A DNA stretch of 64,000 nucleotides from Pyrenochaeta sp. MPI-SDFR-AT-0127 (lineage: Eukaryota > Ascomycota > Dothideomycetes > Pleosporales > Cucurbitariaceae), in NCBI GenBank assembly GCA_020747015.1, contig JAGTJM010000012.1:434001-498000 (forward strand), read 5' to 3'. This document shows, in pieces, positions 1 to 12,500 of the stretch; position 1 is the first letter of the stretch, and every line of letters starts with the position of its first letter. Both the position numbers and the translations under genes were made by a program. The notes beneath the pieces are model-generated. The model did not search any database, was not told the DNA's origin, and was given only the letters and a program-made list of their open reading frames with translations.

Positions 1-419
1 TTCATGACGCATTAGAATCGTTACTTTGATCATACGCTTGCTCATAAAGTGTGCTATGGAGAGTGATGGTTTCATTGCCTGCTCGAAGGAATATCGATAC
101 TTAGTTCAATCATAAGCGCTTTAAACCAAATATAATCTTTACACATGTCAGCGAAGTAGCCGACAACCTCTTCATACTTTTATCAAGAAAAACTCTAAAG
201 CTGTTTGATTCTTTTCTTGTGCATGTGGCCATTTATTAGGGCATAGGTTTTTATTGCAAAGCTGTAAAGCTCCCGACATAGATTTTGTCGCGCAGGCTAA
301 TGATTGCGTATGAATACTCAGATGGTAGCTAACTTATTTCCATGACCTACAAGATTCGTTCAAGAGTATGATTAGAAAGTGTGTCCAAGCTTGGAAGGGA
401 TAAGCCCCAATTAAGGCTT
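1..419. other. intergenic, 3' flank of phosphoketolase
   Basis: AT-rich sequence downstream of the phosphoketolase stop codon. It probably holds that gene's 3' UTR. I see no coding exon, tRNA or repeat here. Confidence 0.6.
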
Positions 420-3104
420 CTAGAATGGCCACACCCAATCTTCCGTTTCCTTGGGGTCCAGCCCTTCGTGGTACGCATAATTCTTTGCTCGAATCTGCTC
501 ATTGAGCAAAGTCTCCCGCGTTGATGCACCCTTGTTACCCAGTCCACGAATGTTATCAATAGCATCAATAGCCAGGCTATATCGATCGGTACCGTTACGA
601 ATAGCCAGTTCCAAAGGCGTGTCAATGTTACCTTTCTCCCGATAACCACGGACAATCAAGTTCTGTTGCCCTTTGCGGCCGTATGTGAGACGATGAACCA
701 ACCACGGATACGAGTGGAAGTTGAATATACACGGTACATCGTCGGTAAAAATGGCTTTGTACTCTTGTGCTGAAAGGCCGTGAGGATGCTGCTTGTCGTC
801 GATGAGCTTAAAGAGATCGACCACATTAACGAATCGAATCTTAAGGTCCGGCAGATGCGTACGTAGCAACGCTGTTGCGGCGAGAGCTTCGTGTGTTGAG
901 ACATCGCCGCATGACGCCATGACAATATCAGGCTCTTGGCCTTCATCATTGCTGGCCCACGGCCAGATACCTACACCTTTTGTGCAATGTGCGATGGCTT
1001 GGTCCATGGTAAGAAATTGGAGGTGCTCTTGCTTATCTGCTACAATGACGTTGACGTAGTTCGAGCTTCGGAGGCAGTGGTCCATAGTCGAAAGCAGGCA
1101 GTTTGCGTCTGGTGGAAGATAGATGCGTACAATTTCAGGGCTCTTGTTAGCTACCACGTCAAGGAATCCGGGATCCTGATGTGTGAATCCGTTGTGGTCT
1201 TGACGCCAAACGGTGGCCGTAAGTAGAATGTTGAGCGAGGCAATTTTTTGTCTCCATTCGACCTCGAGACACTTTTCCAACCATTTGCAGTGCTGGTTGA
1301 CCATGGAGTCGATGATGTGAATGAATGGCTCGTAGCTGTTAAGCAAGCCGTGCCGACCAGAGAGAACGTAGCCTTCCAGCCAGCCCTGCATCAGGTTAGC
1401 AATAACTCGACCAGTTGCAATATGTTAGCTTGCCTCGACAGTGTGCTCTGACAACATCTCCATGACGCGCCCCTCGAAGGCCAGGTTTCCTCCATCGTCG
1501 TCTTCCTCAAAGTAGTCGCCAAGCCAGACTTTCTTTCCTGCTTCGTAGATCTTGCCGAGCTTATTCGACTCCCTGTGAGGAGAAATGAAAAGTTAGTGTA
1601 AGTTGCGCATGCAGTTCGTTTGCAGCCGTTACGTACGTTTCATCGGGACCAAAGACTCGAAAGTCTTTTGGATTCTCTTTCACCACATCGCGAAGAAATG
1701 CAGCGAAGTTAGCCATGCTGCCCATCTTCACAACGCCTCCTTTTGAAACTTCAACAGCATAGTCTCGGAAGTCAGGCACATGAAGTTTGCGTCTAATGAG
1801 TCCACCATTTGAAACAGGATTGGCACTCATCCTCTTGTTGCCTGTTGGTGCCAATTCCCTGAGCTCAGGGACAAGCTTGCCGGATTCATCAAAGTGCTTT
1901 TCCGGCTCATAGCCGCGCATCCATTCCTCTAACAACTTGAGCTGCGACTTGTCTTTGAGGACATTAGTCAGAGGAACTTGATGAGCGCGCCAGAAGCCTT
2001 CCAGAAAGTGGTCACCAACTTTCCTTGGCCCAGTCCAGCCCTTTGGTGTACGTAGCACAATCATTGGCCAACGCGGCCTGAATGCCTTGCCCGAATCCCT
2101 AGCCTCCTTCTGATATTCTCTGATCTTGGTGATGCAGCGTTCCATCGTGGCGGCCATGGCTTGGTGCATGGAGGGAACATCGCTTCCCTCAACGAAGTAC
2201 GGTGTCCAACCGTAGCCGATGAAGAGGGCTTCGAGCTCTTTGTGGCTAATGCGAGCCAGTACAGTTGGATTATTGATCTAAAATGTTAGCTAAGCCCATA
2301 GAACGTACTAGTCGAGTGTACCTTGTAGCCGTTAAGGTGTAGAACGGGTAGAACCGCTCCATCAGTGATCGGATTGAGGAACTTGGTCGAATGCCAACTT
2401 GTAGCCAAAGGTCCCGTCTCTGACTCACCATCACCGACCATTGTTAAGGCTATCAGATCGGGATGGTCGAAGACTGTGCCAAAAGCGTGGGAAATAGAGT
2501 ATCCAAGCTCCCCACCCTCATGCAAGCTTCCTGGTGTCTCTGGTGTAGCATGTGATCCAATACCGCCAGGGAATGAGAAAGACTTGAAGAAGCGTCTCAT
2601 ACCTTCTTCATTCTCGCTTTTGGCAGGATATACTTCTGAATAAACACCCTCAAGGTAACTGTTTGAGAGCACAGCGGGCGCACCATGTCCAGGGCCGGAG
2701 ATGAAGATCGCATCCAGGTCGTATTTCTTGATCAAACGGTTCTAAGTTTTAAAAAAATTAGTCACTACATACTCGTCGAAGACTTGAGCGTAATTGTCAC
2801 GTACCATGTGAATGTATGTGAAGCTCTGCCCAGCATCCGAGCCCCAATGGCCCAACAATCGTCGCTTGATATGATCCACCGTGAGGGGATCGCGAAGCAG
2901 AGGATTAGTTCTCAGATAAATCATTCCCAAGCACATGTATAAGGATGCATGGAAATAATCCGTCATCTTTCGCACTTCATCCTCGCTCAGTGGATGGTCT
3001 GTGATTGATGCTCTTGCGGGCCCAAATGGAGACAAGCTCAACTTCTCGACATCTTCAGTGACCTTCTCCGGGTTGACCGGGGCAGTTGGAATCATAGCGT
3101 CCAT
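420..3104 (-). CDS. xylulose-5-phosphate/fructose-6-phosphate phosphoketolase
   Basis: Thiamine-diphosphate enzyme that cleaves xylulose-5-P or fructose-6-P with phosphate to acetyl-phosphate plus an aldose phosphate; expected to be cytosolic. Five exons in transcript order: 3104-2805, 2741-2322, 2277-1637, 1572-1434, 1385-420, giving 821 aa, the usual family length. Visible family marks are GPGHG (about residues 116-120), the ThDP motif GDGESETGP (from about 203) followed by LHLNGYK, and the C-terminal block with WLEGYVLSGRHG and QDHNGFTHQDPG. Start is the first ATG of the conserved N-terminal block. Introns are 63, 44, 64 and 48 bp; the last (1386-1433) appears to be GC-AG. Identity is secure; the N-terminal limit is less so. 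Confidence 0.93.
1386..1433 (-). other. non-canonical GC-AG intron in phosphoketolase
   Basis: On the minus strand the coding sequence for SEHTVE meets GCAAGC, and the intron ends CTAACCTGATGCAG before the codons for GWLEGY. Reading through hits a TAA at once. A CTAAC branch site lies just upstream of the acceptor. A weak GT donor (GTCGAG) six bases earlier also keeps frame but would delete two residues (VE). Confidence 0.7.
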
Positions 3105-4067
3105 TTGGGGCTATTGGCATAAGGCGTGCGCCTTCAAGATCTCAAAAGTGTTCTCGTATGATGTAGCGAATGGACGTGGGTGGAAGAGATGGCGTTGATT
3201 TAATCTCTCTAAGAAATACCGGTACTACCAAGTGATTTCTGTCGTCAATTGAGTATGAAGGATCACAATCTAAAAGGACAAAGGATTGCGGGGCTTTATG
3301 GAACCCCGGAGCTTGCAATAGCGGTCGGGCAGTCGCTGCCGGAAAAGCTCTCCTGATCCATTGAAGCTGTGCCATTGGTGGTATGATTGGCGAATTTGAG
3401 CTACTGTGGAAGCATTTCATCATAACGTGAGCATTTATGGTCGAATTGGATCCATGTTCATTCGTATGCCTTGCTGCGTCATGAGGGAACGATGACCTGA
3501 TCGTTACCCACACTGGCCACTAATGCCAAACCTGGTTAGCGGAAACGCCACACAAGTGTGCGTTCCTGTAACCTCGCCATCAGTCATCGCGGGCCATGTC
3601 TGTCATACATGTCATCCTTCCTTCCTCGGTAAACTTCAGGAGGAGAGCTTTGCAGAAACAACAGTGCAGCATTTTCGCTTTGAGTGTTGGAATTGAGGCG
3701 CTCCGCTTTTGCCCATTGCAGCGCAACGGCAACTCCATCATTGTACCGGAACACCGCGGACATGGCTGGCTTTAACCTGTCACCCATTGCTAACGAAGCC
3801 TAGCTGTGCGGCTAATCAAAGATCGATCCCACCTCTAAAGCTTGTGGGTCTCGCTGTGGCGATATGGTTTTCTGAAGCTTTGTTTCCTCGGTTTTGTCAT
3901 GAAATCATCAGGCGTCTTCATAACGTTGTTAGATGATAGGCTGTTCAATGAAAGAGTAGACCTCGAAACCACCTACAAGAGTGCCAGGCGGTAAGTCACG
4001 TGCGGAAAAGTGGGAGGATTTGGCTTATTTGGATGTTATTTGTGGGAAACGGGGATGTTTCCCAAGT
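3105..4067. other. intergenic: phosphoketolase upstream region and desaturase 3' flank
   Basis: Both flanking genes read leftward, so the left part should hold the phosphoketolase promoter and the right part the desaturase 3' UTR. Short ORFs on both strands lack family motifs and sensible starts. No repeat seen. Confidence 0.5.
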
Positions 4068-5850
4068 CTATGTCTTGAAGCGAATATATATTCCTCGGTG
4101 CAATCCATAGTCGCCCTCCGCAGCAATTGTTCTTTGGCATTCTGCAAGAATCGCAGCCTGCCTTGCTACATCTGCCAGTCTTCCAACAACCTGCTTGTTT
4201 CCGTCTACGAATCCATACAATGCATAAGGTATATTTACTTCATTACAGAAATCTTGGACCAGTTTTTGTGTCTCCCTTAGTCTATGCCTGGGAATCCGTG
4301 GATATAAGTGGTGAACAGCCTGGAATTGCAAACCACCATGGAAGAAGTCTAGCCATTGCGGGCAGTCGACATCCATAGTCGTACGCAGCATCTTCTGAGC
4401 AAAAGACTCGTGAGTGCCGAAATCGGCGGTGCTCATTGCAAAGTGTGAAAGTGTGATCTGAACGTGGAGCGGTGATGTGAGTGCATGACTTATTAGAACG
4501 AACCAGAAGCGACTCCAGTTGTCCGGCATGGACTTGTATACAACTCCAAAACCGTACCAAGTCCAGAAGACAGCCATACCTGTAATCTCAAAGTAGCGGT
4601 GCCACCAAGCTGGCCCTTTCTTGGGCCCTTTTCCAAGTAGAAGGTACTCCCAGCTTAGTCGATAGAGGTTGAACCGCGCGAAAAGCATGATAGGGTAGTA
4701 TGTGTAATGTTGAATCCGTACTAGAACTTTCGCAAAAGCGTCGTATTCCATGACTCTCTCATAGTACGATGTTGTTAGGCTCTGTAGAAAACGATGCGTA
4801 ATAGCGAAGAAGGGTATATATTGGATGTCCGGGTCGTGCTCTGGATCATTTGTGACTAGGTGGTGGACATTATGATTGTACTTCCACCATCCGGCGCTCA
4901 AACCGCCCATGTATGAAGCAATGAACATGGCAATCGTCGTGTCGGTCGTGAAATCGTGTGTGATTCCCATGTGGCCAGCATCATGGACAGTAAAAGTGAG
5001 CTGGTGCCACAAACATGCCAATGGGATGGAGCTGGTGATGTACCAGCCGATACTGAGCAGGTAAAGAAACGCGCAGAGAAATGACCCATAGCGTAGGCAT
5101 TCGATACCATACGAAGTGTAATTGCAGTCATATAGCCCCGCTGTTTTGATGCGCTTTTGCAACTGGCGGTACTTTTGGGTAATGTTGTCTTGCGTCTCGG
5201 GGTCTATGGATGGGTATTTGGCTTTGTCGAAATCCAGCTCTTGCTGTGTACGCCTGTCTAAAACCGACATCTTGGGGGAAGTGGCTGAGACTTCAAGCTC
5301 TATTGAAGAAACGGATGAGCTCGAAGGTGCCCGGGGCATATTGATCTTGTTTCGTTTACGCATTGAGGAGGCCAGATGGTCAGCCGGCTCGAAGACTGGA
5401 CTCTGGTCTGCAGAGGAAGAACTAGCAGTCTCTTGCTCTGAAGAGGAGCATGACTCTAGATATTCTTGTTCCGATAATTGATCCAACTCCTCATGTGTTC
5501 TGAATGTTCCTCCTTGTATGGGCGGCAAGAAGTTTGTCCATCGTCCCTCGATGCGGCCGATCTGGTAGCGGTTCATAAGCTCGAGTGTCTGCGCAGAATG
5601 AAATCTTGACCGAGTGTTAGCACTGCAAGGTCATATATGTTGAGTGAGGGACATACCGAGTAACTTCGTCTGTTGCATCCCGCCCTATCATATGCCTGAT
5701 GGCTTTGTCACCGCCAGGGTGGTAAGGAAGCCATGCGTCCACTTTCAGAACCTTGTCGTCTACAATTACAATGGAGCGACCGTTGGAGATCTGCGCTTCT
5801 ATTTCCTTGCGACTGAGGACCTTTGATTTCCTCTGGGGTTGTGCGTTCAT
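4068..5850 (-). CDS. cytochrome b5-fused front-end desaturase, probably delta-8 sphingolipid desaturase
   Basis: Membrane-bound desaturase with its own electron donor, predicted to put a double bond into the sphingoid base of ceramides in the ER. Two exons, 5850-5657 and 5604-4068, give 576 aa; the 52-bp intron starts GTATGT. The cytochrome b5 domain has the haem motif HPGG at residues 44-47. Histidine boxes are HDAGH (272-276), HNVHH (309-313) and QAVHH (493-497); the Q in place of the first H of box 3 is the front-end desaturase signature. A Ser/Glu-rich linker of roughly 100 residues lies between the b5 and desaturase parts. A delta-6 or delta-5 acyl specificity cannot be excluded, but the fungal architecture favours sphingolipid delta-8. 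Confidence 0.9.
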
Positions 5851-6504
5851 AGTTGCGGTGTGGTTCGCAGTTAGGACACGAACCTTGGATCGTCTTGGTG
5901 GGCGAATAATTGTCAGGCAGGCAAAGTTAAGGAGAGGGGGATTTAAGCCCTTCCAAAATTCAGATCACATATGCAGGTCTTGCGAAGATTGTCCGGAGCC
6001 AGTCCATGGGAAAGAAGAAAGGCGATCATGAGGTGATAAAGTCGGTGTTGGATGTCCACCGCGGTTTAGTGTAGAAGCTTGGGCGACCTGGACCCTGCGC
6101 CACCCCTCTCGCTCCCTACCCATGTTGAATTTGTGCCTACCGGGCCACCTTCGGATCGATAGTATTATTGTTGCATCATTGGTTAATGTGCTATTTGCAG
6201 CGGACACAGAATTACTGTGTAAGCCTGACTGGAGAATGCTACAGCGCTAGAGCACCAGAGTTGCTCGAGTGCCGGTGCTCTTTGTGGCAAGTTTACGAAA
6301 CCAGCAGGTGCGGCCTTTCCGCTTTTCACCGGCCAGCTCCGCCGTCACCAGGTTTGCAAGGTCTTTGCCGCCCAGCCATCTCTTCAGATCCGTAGACACA
6401 TACAGTCTGCTTCTTAAATATATAGTTTGCTCTTATTGATTGCTTGACTATCATCTTGAAACCTACTCTGCAGCTACCAGTCCCTCGACAACACAGGAAC
6501 GGTC
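5851..6504. promoter_or_regulatory. shared upstream region of desaturase (-) and PGM (+)
   Basis: 654 bp between two divergent start codons, so it should contain both promoters. A TATA-like AAATATATA lies near 6416, about 90 bp before the PGM start. No coding sequence recognised. Confidence 0.5.
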
Positions 6505-8256
6505 ATGACACAAGATATCAAAGAGCTGGCTCGAGAGTGGTTAGAACTCGATGAGGATAAATCCACCACTGACGAAATCTACCAACTCCTCGCCCATGGC
6601 GATACCAATGAACTCGAGAAGCGCTTACGAACTCGTATTGCATTCGGTACTGCTGGACTTCGAGGCCCTATGCAAGCCGGCTTCGCTTGTATGAACTCTC
6701 TAACGGTCATCCAAGCGACACAGGGACTGGCGGCATATCTTTTGAAGACAGAGCAAAACGTCAAGAGACGAGGCGTAGTGATCGGCCGAGACGCAAGGCA
6801 TAATTCAGAAAAATTTGCCAAGCTCACGGCAGCAGCGTTCGTCGCCAAAGGCATCAAAGTCTGGTGGTATGAAACGCCACAACACACACCTCTAGTTCCC
6901 TTTGGTGTACGGGAGCTGAACGCCGTCGCTGGTGTTATGATCACGGCAAGTCACAACCCGGCCAGGGACAACGGATACAAAGTGTATTGGTCGAACGGGT
7001 GCCAGATTATCCCTCCACACGACAGTGGAATCGCAGAGTCCATCTTGGAAAACCTGAAGCCCGTCACTTGGGACACATCTGTCGTTGATGGTGACCTCCT
7101 TGTCGAAGGATCCTTGGGGTTAATAGAAGACAAGTACCACAAGGCTGTCCTTTGTGCAGCGCAGCCTGGGCACGTCAGAGTCAAGATGGACCCAGATTTG
7201 AAGTTCGTTTACACACCTATGCATGGTGTTGGTCTTTCAGCGATGCAGAAATGTGTGCAGACTCTGGGCATTGCTTCACAGATGACCGTTGTGAAAGAGC
7301 AAGCTGAGCCAGATCCAGACTTTCCAACTGTGCAATTTCCGAATCCAGAAGAGAAAGGAGCACTCAATCTTGCTATCGCAACGGCAGAGAAGTCAAACAT
7401 ACGGTTGATCCTTGCTAGCGACCCAGATGCAGACCGACTGGCAGCCGCCGAGAAGGTAGGCGACAAGTGGCATATATTTACGGGCAATCAGCTCGGAGTC
7501 CTTCTCGGCTCGTATCTCTTTGAAAGATATCCGTCATCAAAACCTCGCGACAAACTCGCAATGCTAGCATCGACTGTCAGCTCCAGAATGCTGGCTGCTC
7601 TCGCCGAGAAAGAAGGTTTCCATTTCACAGAAACTCTGACAGGCTTCAAATGGCTCGGCAATGTAGCACGTCAGCTTGACAGCAAAGGCTACGACGTCGT
7701 ATACGCGTTCGAAGAGGCCTTAGGATACATGATCCCGCAGACAGTTCACGACAAAGACTCCATCAGCGCAGCGGCAGTGTTCCTCACCGCCGCCTCACAC
7801 TGGTCTACGCAAGGCCTCACACCTCACACAAAGTTGCAGAAACTCTATGAATATCTCGGCTATTTTGAAGATGCAAACACTTACCTAGTATCGCCATCAT
7901 CATTAGTTACAACGTCCGTGTTCACATCGATTCGCGCATTGGGCAACCCGCACCCCACTATCATCGGACCCCGCAAGATTGTGCGTTGGCGAGATTTGAC
8001 CCTAGGCTATGACTCAAAGAGCAAAGACCACATACCAGATCTGCCGATAGATGTAACAAGCCAGATGATCACTTGTGAGCTGGGCGATGGGTCGGTCTTC
8101 ACAGTCAGAGGCAGTGGGACAGAACCTAAGATCAAGCTCTACATCGAGTGCCAAGGAAAGAGTGGTGAGGAGGCAAAGAAGGGCGCCAATGACATTTTGC
8201 AGGATCTTTTGGGTGAGTGGTTCAAGCCGGAGGAAAATGGATTGAAGCTTGCATGA
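6505..8256 (+). CDS. PRM15: phosphoribomutase/phosphopentomutase (PGM2-like alpha-D-phosphohexomutase)
   Basis: Interconverts ribose-1-P and ribose-5-P (and glucose-1-P/glucose-6-P to a lesser extent) in the cytosol, linking nucleoside breakdown to the pentose phosphate pathway. Intronless, 583 aa, matching the eukaryotic PGM2/yeast PRM15 (PGM3) subgroup rather than classical phosphoglucomutase. The phospho-serine loop TASHNP is near residues 146-151, the metal loop DPDADR near 306-311, the sugar-binding loop EEALGYM near 403 and the phosphate loop RGSGTEPKIK near 535. All four loops are intact, so the enzyme should be active. The ATG follows a leader with no in-frame upstream ATG. Confidence 0.93.
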   Translation: MTQDIKELAREWLELDEDKSTTDEIYQLLAHGDTNELEKRLRTRIAFGTAGLRGPMQAGFACMNSLTVIQATQGLAAYLLKTEQNVKRRGVVIGRDARHNSEKFAKLTAAAFVAKGIKVWWYETPQHTPLVPFGVRELNAVAGVMITASHNPARDNGYKVYWSNGCQIIPPHDSGIAESILENLKPVTWDTSVVDGDLLVEGSLGLIEDKYHKAVLCAAQPGHVRVKMDPDLKFVYTPMHGVGLSAMQKCVQTLGIASQMTVVKEQAEPDPDFPTVQFPNPEEKGALNLAIATAEKSNIRLILASDPDADRLAAAEKVGDKWHIFTGNQLGVLLGSYLFERYPSSKPRDKLAMLASTVSSRMLAALAEKEGFHFTETLTGFKWLGNVARQLDSKGYDVVYAFEEALGYMIPQTVHDKDSISAAAVFLTAASHWSTQGLTPHTKLQKLYEYLGYFEDANTYLVSPSSLVTTSVFTSIRALGNPHPTIIGPRKIVRWRDLTLGYDSKSKDHIPDLPIDVTSQMITCELGDGSVFTVRGSGTEPKIKLYIECQGKSGEEAKKGANDILQDLLGEWFKPEENGLKLA

Positions 8257-9584
8257 AATCAGGCACTATGCAGCTGGTATTCCAGAGCACACAGAGGAGG
8301 CCAATAGTTAAACATAGACGAGCAATAGAACATGTGCATACATGGACCTGGGCATGGTTAGGCTGGAACTGTGGCCACTAGAAGCTGTAATACAATGTGA
8401 CACGGCTTTCATCTTCTCTTTGCAGTGTTACACTAACATGGTTTCTCTGTTATAGTCGTCACCAAAGTGCGTAATGCTCCTCGGAGCCAGTTGTATAATC
8501 TAGTGGTAATACGGTGCACGCTCTCTGTGGCATACTCACGATCTCGCCCTGATAGTCAGCGAGTGAACAAGCTTAGGATGAGGGCTACTAGCCTATTTTG
8601 TGTATCACGATGTGAAGTTCAAGTAGTCTAGGCGTGCCGACTTCCCGATTAGACGACTGCCACTGCAGGAGCACGCCATGCGGACGCAGCGCTGACGACA
8701 ACAAGTCACGTACATTTCTGCCTTGTAAACAGTCGCCAGAACCAGCCGGATATCTGGGCCTTGTAGTCGCCTCACGCGCAGCTAATCATGGTCCCGCCTG
8801 TTTGACGTGCAGATGCGGGATGGTCCTTCGAGTACTGACCAGTAATGAGCGGCCTCTTTGTCGCGTAGGACCAAAAATGACAAGTCGCGCAATTAATCGA
8901 GGTCGAGCTGCGCTGCTGCCTGGACAAATGAAGACGGCGAGTAGTGGTAGAGTTCATCGGCAAACATTGCTCTGTGGTGATGTTTCAGGCCGATCGATGG
9001 TGTTTAGTTGCTTTTGAAGGGTGCGTACACGGTACATGGCGTTCATTTCCACGCTCACCTGGCTGGGGGGATGCTCAAACGGCAAGGATGCTTGCTCGCC
9101 CAGCGCCTGAGCTAAACATGGCTTTCGCGGTTCCCCGGGATTTTGTGTAACTCTGGCCAGCCCTCAGCCTATCAGTCGGCGACGATAGCTGCGTAGGCGC
9201 GTTTCCAGACTGCCGGGTGCGTTAGAGGCGTCGCTCACTAGCCGTTGCGAGTGCATGCGTGCCTGCAGGCAAAGAGTCACGGCCCAAAAGTGTCGACGGC
9301 CTCCACGCTCGCTCCCTCCCGCACTCCACCCACCCAAACTTCGTATCCGTCCTCCTGCGCCCTGCCGATATATAAAACAAAGCCTCGTCGCCTCCCTCAC
9401 GCGAGTTTGGTCTCTTGAATTTGGTTTCTTCGCAAGCTGCTCGCTCGACACTCGGTACGCGCTCGGCCCCGCCAAAAGTTCCCTTGATGCTGTGCTAACA
9501 GTATGAAAGCTCCCACAGGTACCAAGACATGTCTCAGTACTAGGTCTATCGCGTCCTTTTCGGGATGCTCAGCTGTAGCCGTCC
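8257..9584. promoter_or_regulatory. intergenic with TATA box for the downstream large ORF
   Basis: The left part should contain the PGM 3' UTR. A good TATA box (ATATATAAAA, about 9369-9377) lies about 210 bp before the ATG at 9585, followed by a pyrimidine-rich leader. Several short overlapping ORFs at 8634-9150 show no protein features and are not called. Confidence 0.5.
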
Positions 9585-12500
9585 ATGGCGGGGTTCGCAG
9601 ACCCTCACACGGCTATCACGCAGCGAAATGTGCCCGCGACCGTTGAACGACTACCACGGTCGAGACGCTCCCTTCCCAACGGACCCTGCAACTACCGCGA
9701 CGCAGCTGTAGGCCAGTGTGGATGCGACCAATTCTGGGACAAGAGCAGCGCCGATATCCACGATGAGAGCGCAGACTGTCGGCCAGGCAGCGAGAGGTCC
9801 ACAATCTGTGTCTGCAGCCACCATGCCTGCTTTCATCTGAGGGAGCCGCCTGCCTCCGAGCAACCTGCACCCTCAATGACTGCTGGGCCACAGCCTGCAC
9901 ATGCAAAATGTGACAAGCAGTGTCAATCGCAGTCTCGTGCGCAATGCATCACACAAGCGCGCCCAAGAGAACCAAAGGAACAGCCTCCTCCTGAAGAACA
10001 CCAAGACATAGGCAATGGGCGCATGAGGAAGTCGCAGTCTGGATCTAGCCAGCAACTTCTCAGGCAAGCCACCTTGCAAGCTAATGGGCCTGGTGGCATT
10101 GAACAAGGTTGGGACACTCCATCACAGGCCAGCACGACTGGCCTTCCTGGAATCCCCTCAGTGTGCATGCTATCCCATGACCAGCGTCCAGCAGCTAATG
10201 CGGAGCCTAGACTCAACGTAGATCGATCCCGCCAGACTATTACAGGTCTTGGTCTTTCGATGATGCATCTAGACAGCATAGAAACAGTTGACCGCCAGCA
10301 GTCACCCACTCCAACCATTCCAGACGATGTTAACGTCACACGAGCCTTGCAAGCATCGTACAGCGAGCCTGAGATAGCTTCGGTAGTATCAAACCCGGCT
10401 CCATTTGAAGCCAACAAAGGCAGCAGCCCTTCGCACGGCATTCTCGATCAGATCTTCGAGTTCAATCGCAACCTCCACCTCGATGTAGTTGGCGATACCA
10501 TCCCGAATACTTACAATCCCGAGGACTTCATACAAAGCGCTACAGAAGTTGCCACGCCAAGTGTGAGGGATACACCTGATCTAGGTGCTGCCGACCAGGC
10601 CGTACAAGATGGCAAGAACTTGATTGCCACACTTACCCAGCTGACGTCGAACATGCAGCAACCCTATGGCTCGCCAAGCGCGCCAGCGAGCGCGACATCT
10701 GCCCCTGGACAACAGCTTCTGCTGACAAACTCTCCTCCAATGCCGCAAGAGCAACTCCATAATCTTCTCAGAACGGCATCCCCACAAGGGCTTCAGAAGC
10801 TAGTCTCGTATCTCGCCCCACTCCACAACCTACTGAATTCGATACCCAACGTGGCCAACACAATGCGGGATCTCGGCGGTCGCTTAGATATGCTAGAGAA
10901 TGGCTCTTTCAATTATGTCCAACCTGAGGACCTCAACCAGACTCTCGAGATGTACGACGGTAGAATCATCGAGCTCGAACACCGCATGGACGAGCATGAC
11001 AAATTGCACCAAGCAATCGACGATCAGCACAGTGTGAGCTCCTTCAGCCGGAGGCGCATCGACAATGTTACCACGTCCTTTGGCTCAAATAACTCTCTCA
11101 AGTCCTCAACCTCTTCAACGATTATTCTTGCTGCCATGGATCGCAAAGACACGGAGATGGAACTTGTTAACATCAAGGATCGCCTAGATATGCTCGAAGC
11201 CGCAGCTGTTCCAACCACAGTCAATCCATGGGAAATTGAAGTTGTTCTGTTGCCTTGGGGCCGCGAGTTGCGTGGTGTTTGGTTTTCGCCTGATGAACCG
11301 ATGCACGACCTATCCAAGGCTACAACTCAGGACTCTGAAGAATGGACACAAGCACAAACCTCAAAGCTGGGGCAGATAACACAATCTCCGAAGGGCCAAG
11401 CTCGAGATACTGATTCAAGCCCTCAATCCAGCACTCGACTGTCCGCTAAAGGCTCCCTTTTCAGTGAGACTGAAAGTGGATGGAGCAGTCAAGCAATCAG
11501 CGATTGGGCCTCTGGATCAGCCGAGGATTGGTTGTTTCCGAAAGCGTGTGGAAGCAACAATCTGGTCTACAAGAGGCTCCAAAGCCGAGGTTTTATCCGA
11601 GACATCAAGTTGAAAGGTGCCAGTGCTCGAGATCTACAGATTAGCTTGTCGAATGCGTACAGTGATCTACTAGAGCATCTAGCTTACACTGACCAAGACG
11701 ACGATCCGGCCATTGTTGCCTACCCTGGTCTTCGAGCTTCGTTCATCCCTTTACGAAAAGTCTTGAAGGAGTCCAAGCTTCGCTATCTCGCACCAGCTGA
11801 GATGTCCAGCTCCGCACTATGGACTGCACAGTTCCTTGCTGCTGGTGTCATGATGCGAGTGTCGGGTGGCAAAAAGAGACTGTATGTGACGCATCGCGAA
11901 GCTTACATGCAACAAAGCGATGCAATGGGTAGCTCATGGTCATGGCAAGAGCTTCGACAGCTACCTCGATATCAGCCCGATCAAGACTCGCAGATGGACG
12001 GCAATGATGAGCATTGCCAACCCCAAGTCCCAGAGGCAGATGCTAAGGAGGCCTGTTGGCAGTTTGTGGAGTCTTGCGATGCTCCTCCTGCTAGTGTTCA
12101 TTCCTCCTTCGGTAGCAATCAATCAGTTGAATTGCAAATGCGACCAGCTGGTCGTCAATGGCGACGATCGATCACCCCGAGCTCGATTCTGAAGAACAAG
12201 CACCTTCAACCGATCTCACCATTGAGCGAGTTCCATCCGCAACGTCCTAATCATTTCCGCAACCGTACAGCATCTGCTTCTATTGTTGAGCCTTTTGCAC
12301 CTGGTTCATCCAAGCGTCGCTATAACTCATCTCCAGTCAAGCAATCGTCCGCTCCGCAAACTATCTCACGCACTCCTAGTGTCTCAATAGCGAGGCTCAA
12401 ACGGCGTCGCGTAACAAACTCCTCGTCTCCGCGACCAGAGGAAAATGTGCCTGCGGAAGCGCGAGCCCCAACATGGAACCCTACCCCTCGGCGCTCACGA

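Noticed and set aside
9616..10441. Antisense ORFs of 70-172 codons inside the large orphan gene
   Set aside because: Shadow frames of the 1132-codon ORF, which is far longer and has a TATA box and ATG.
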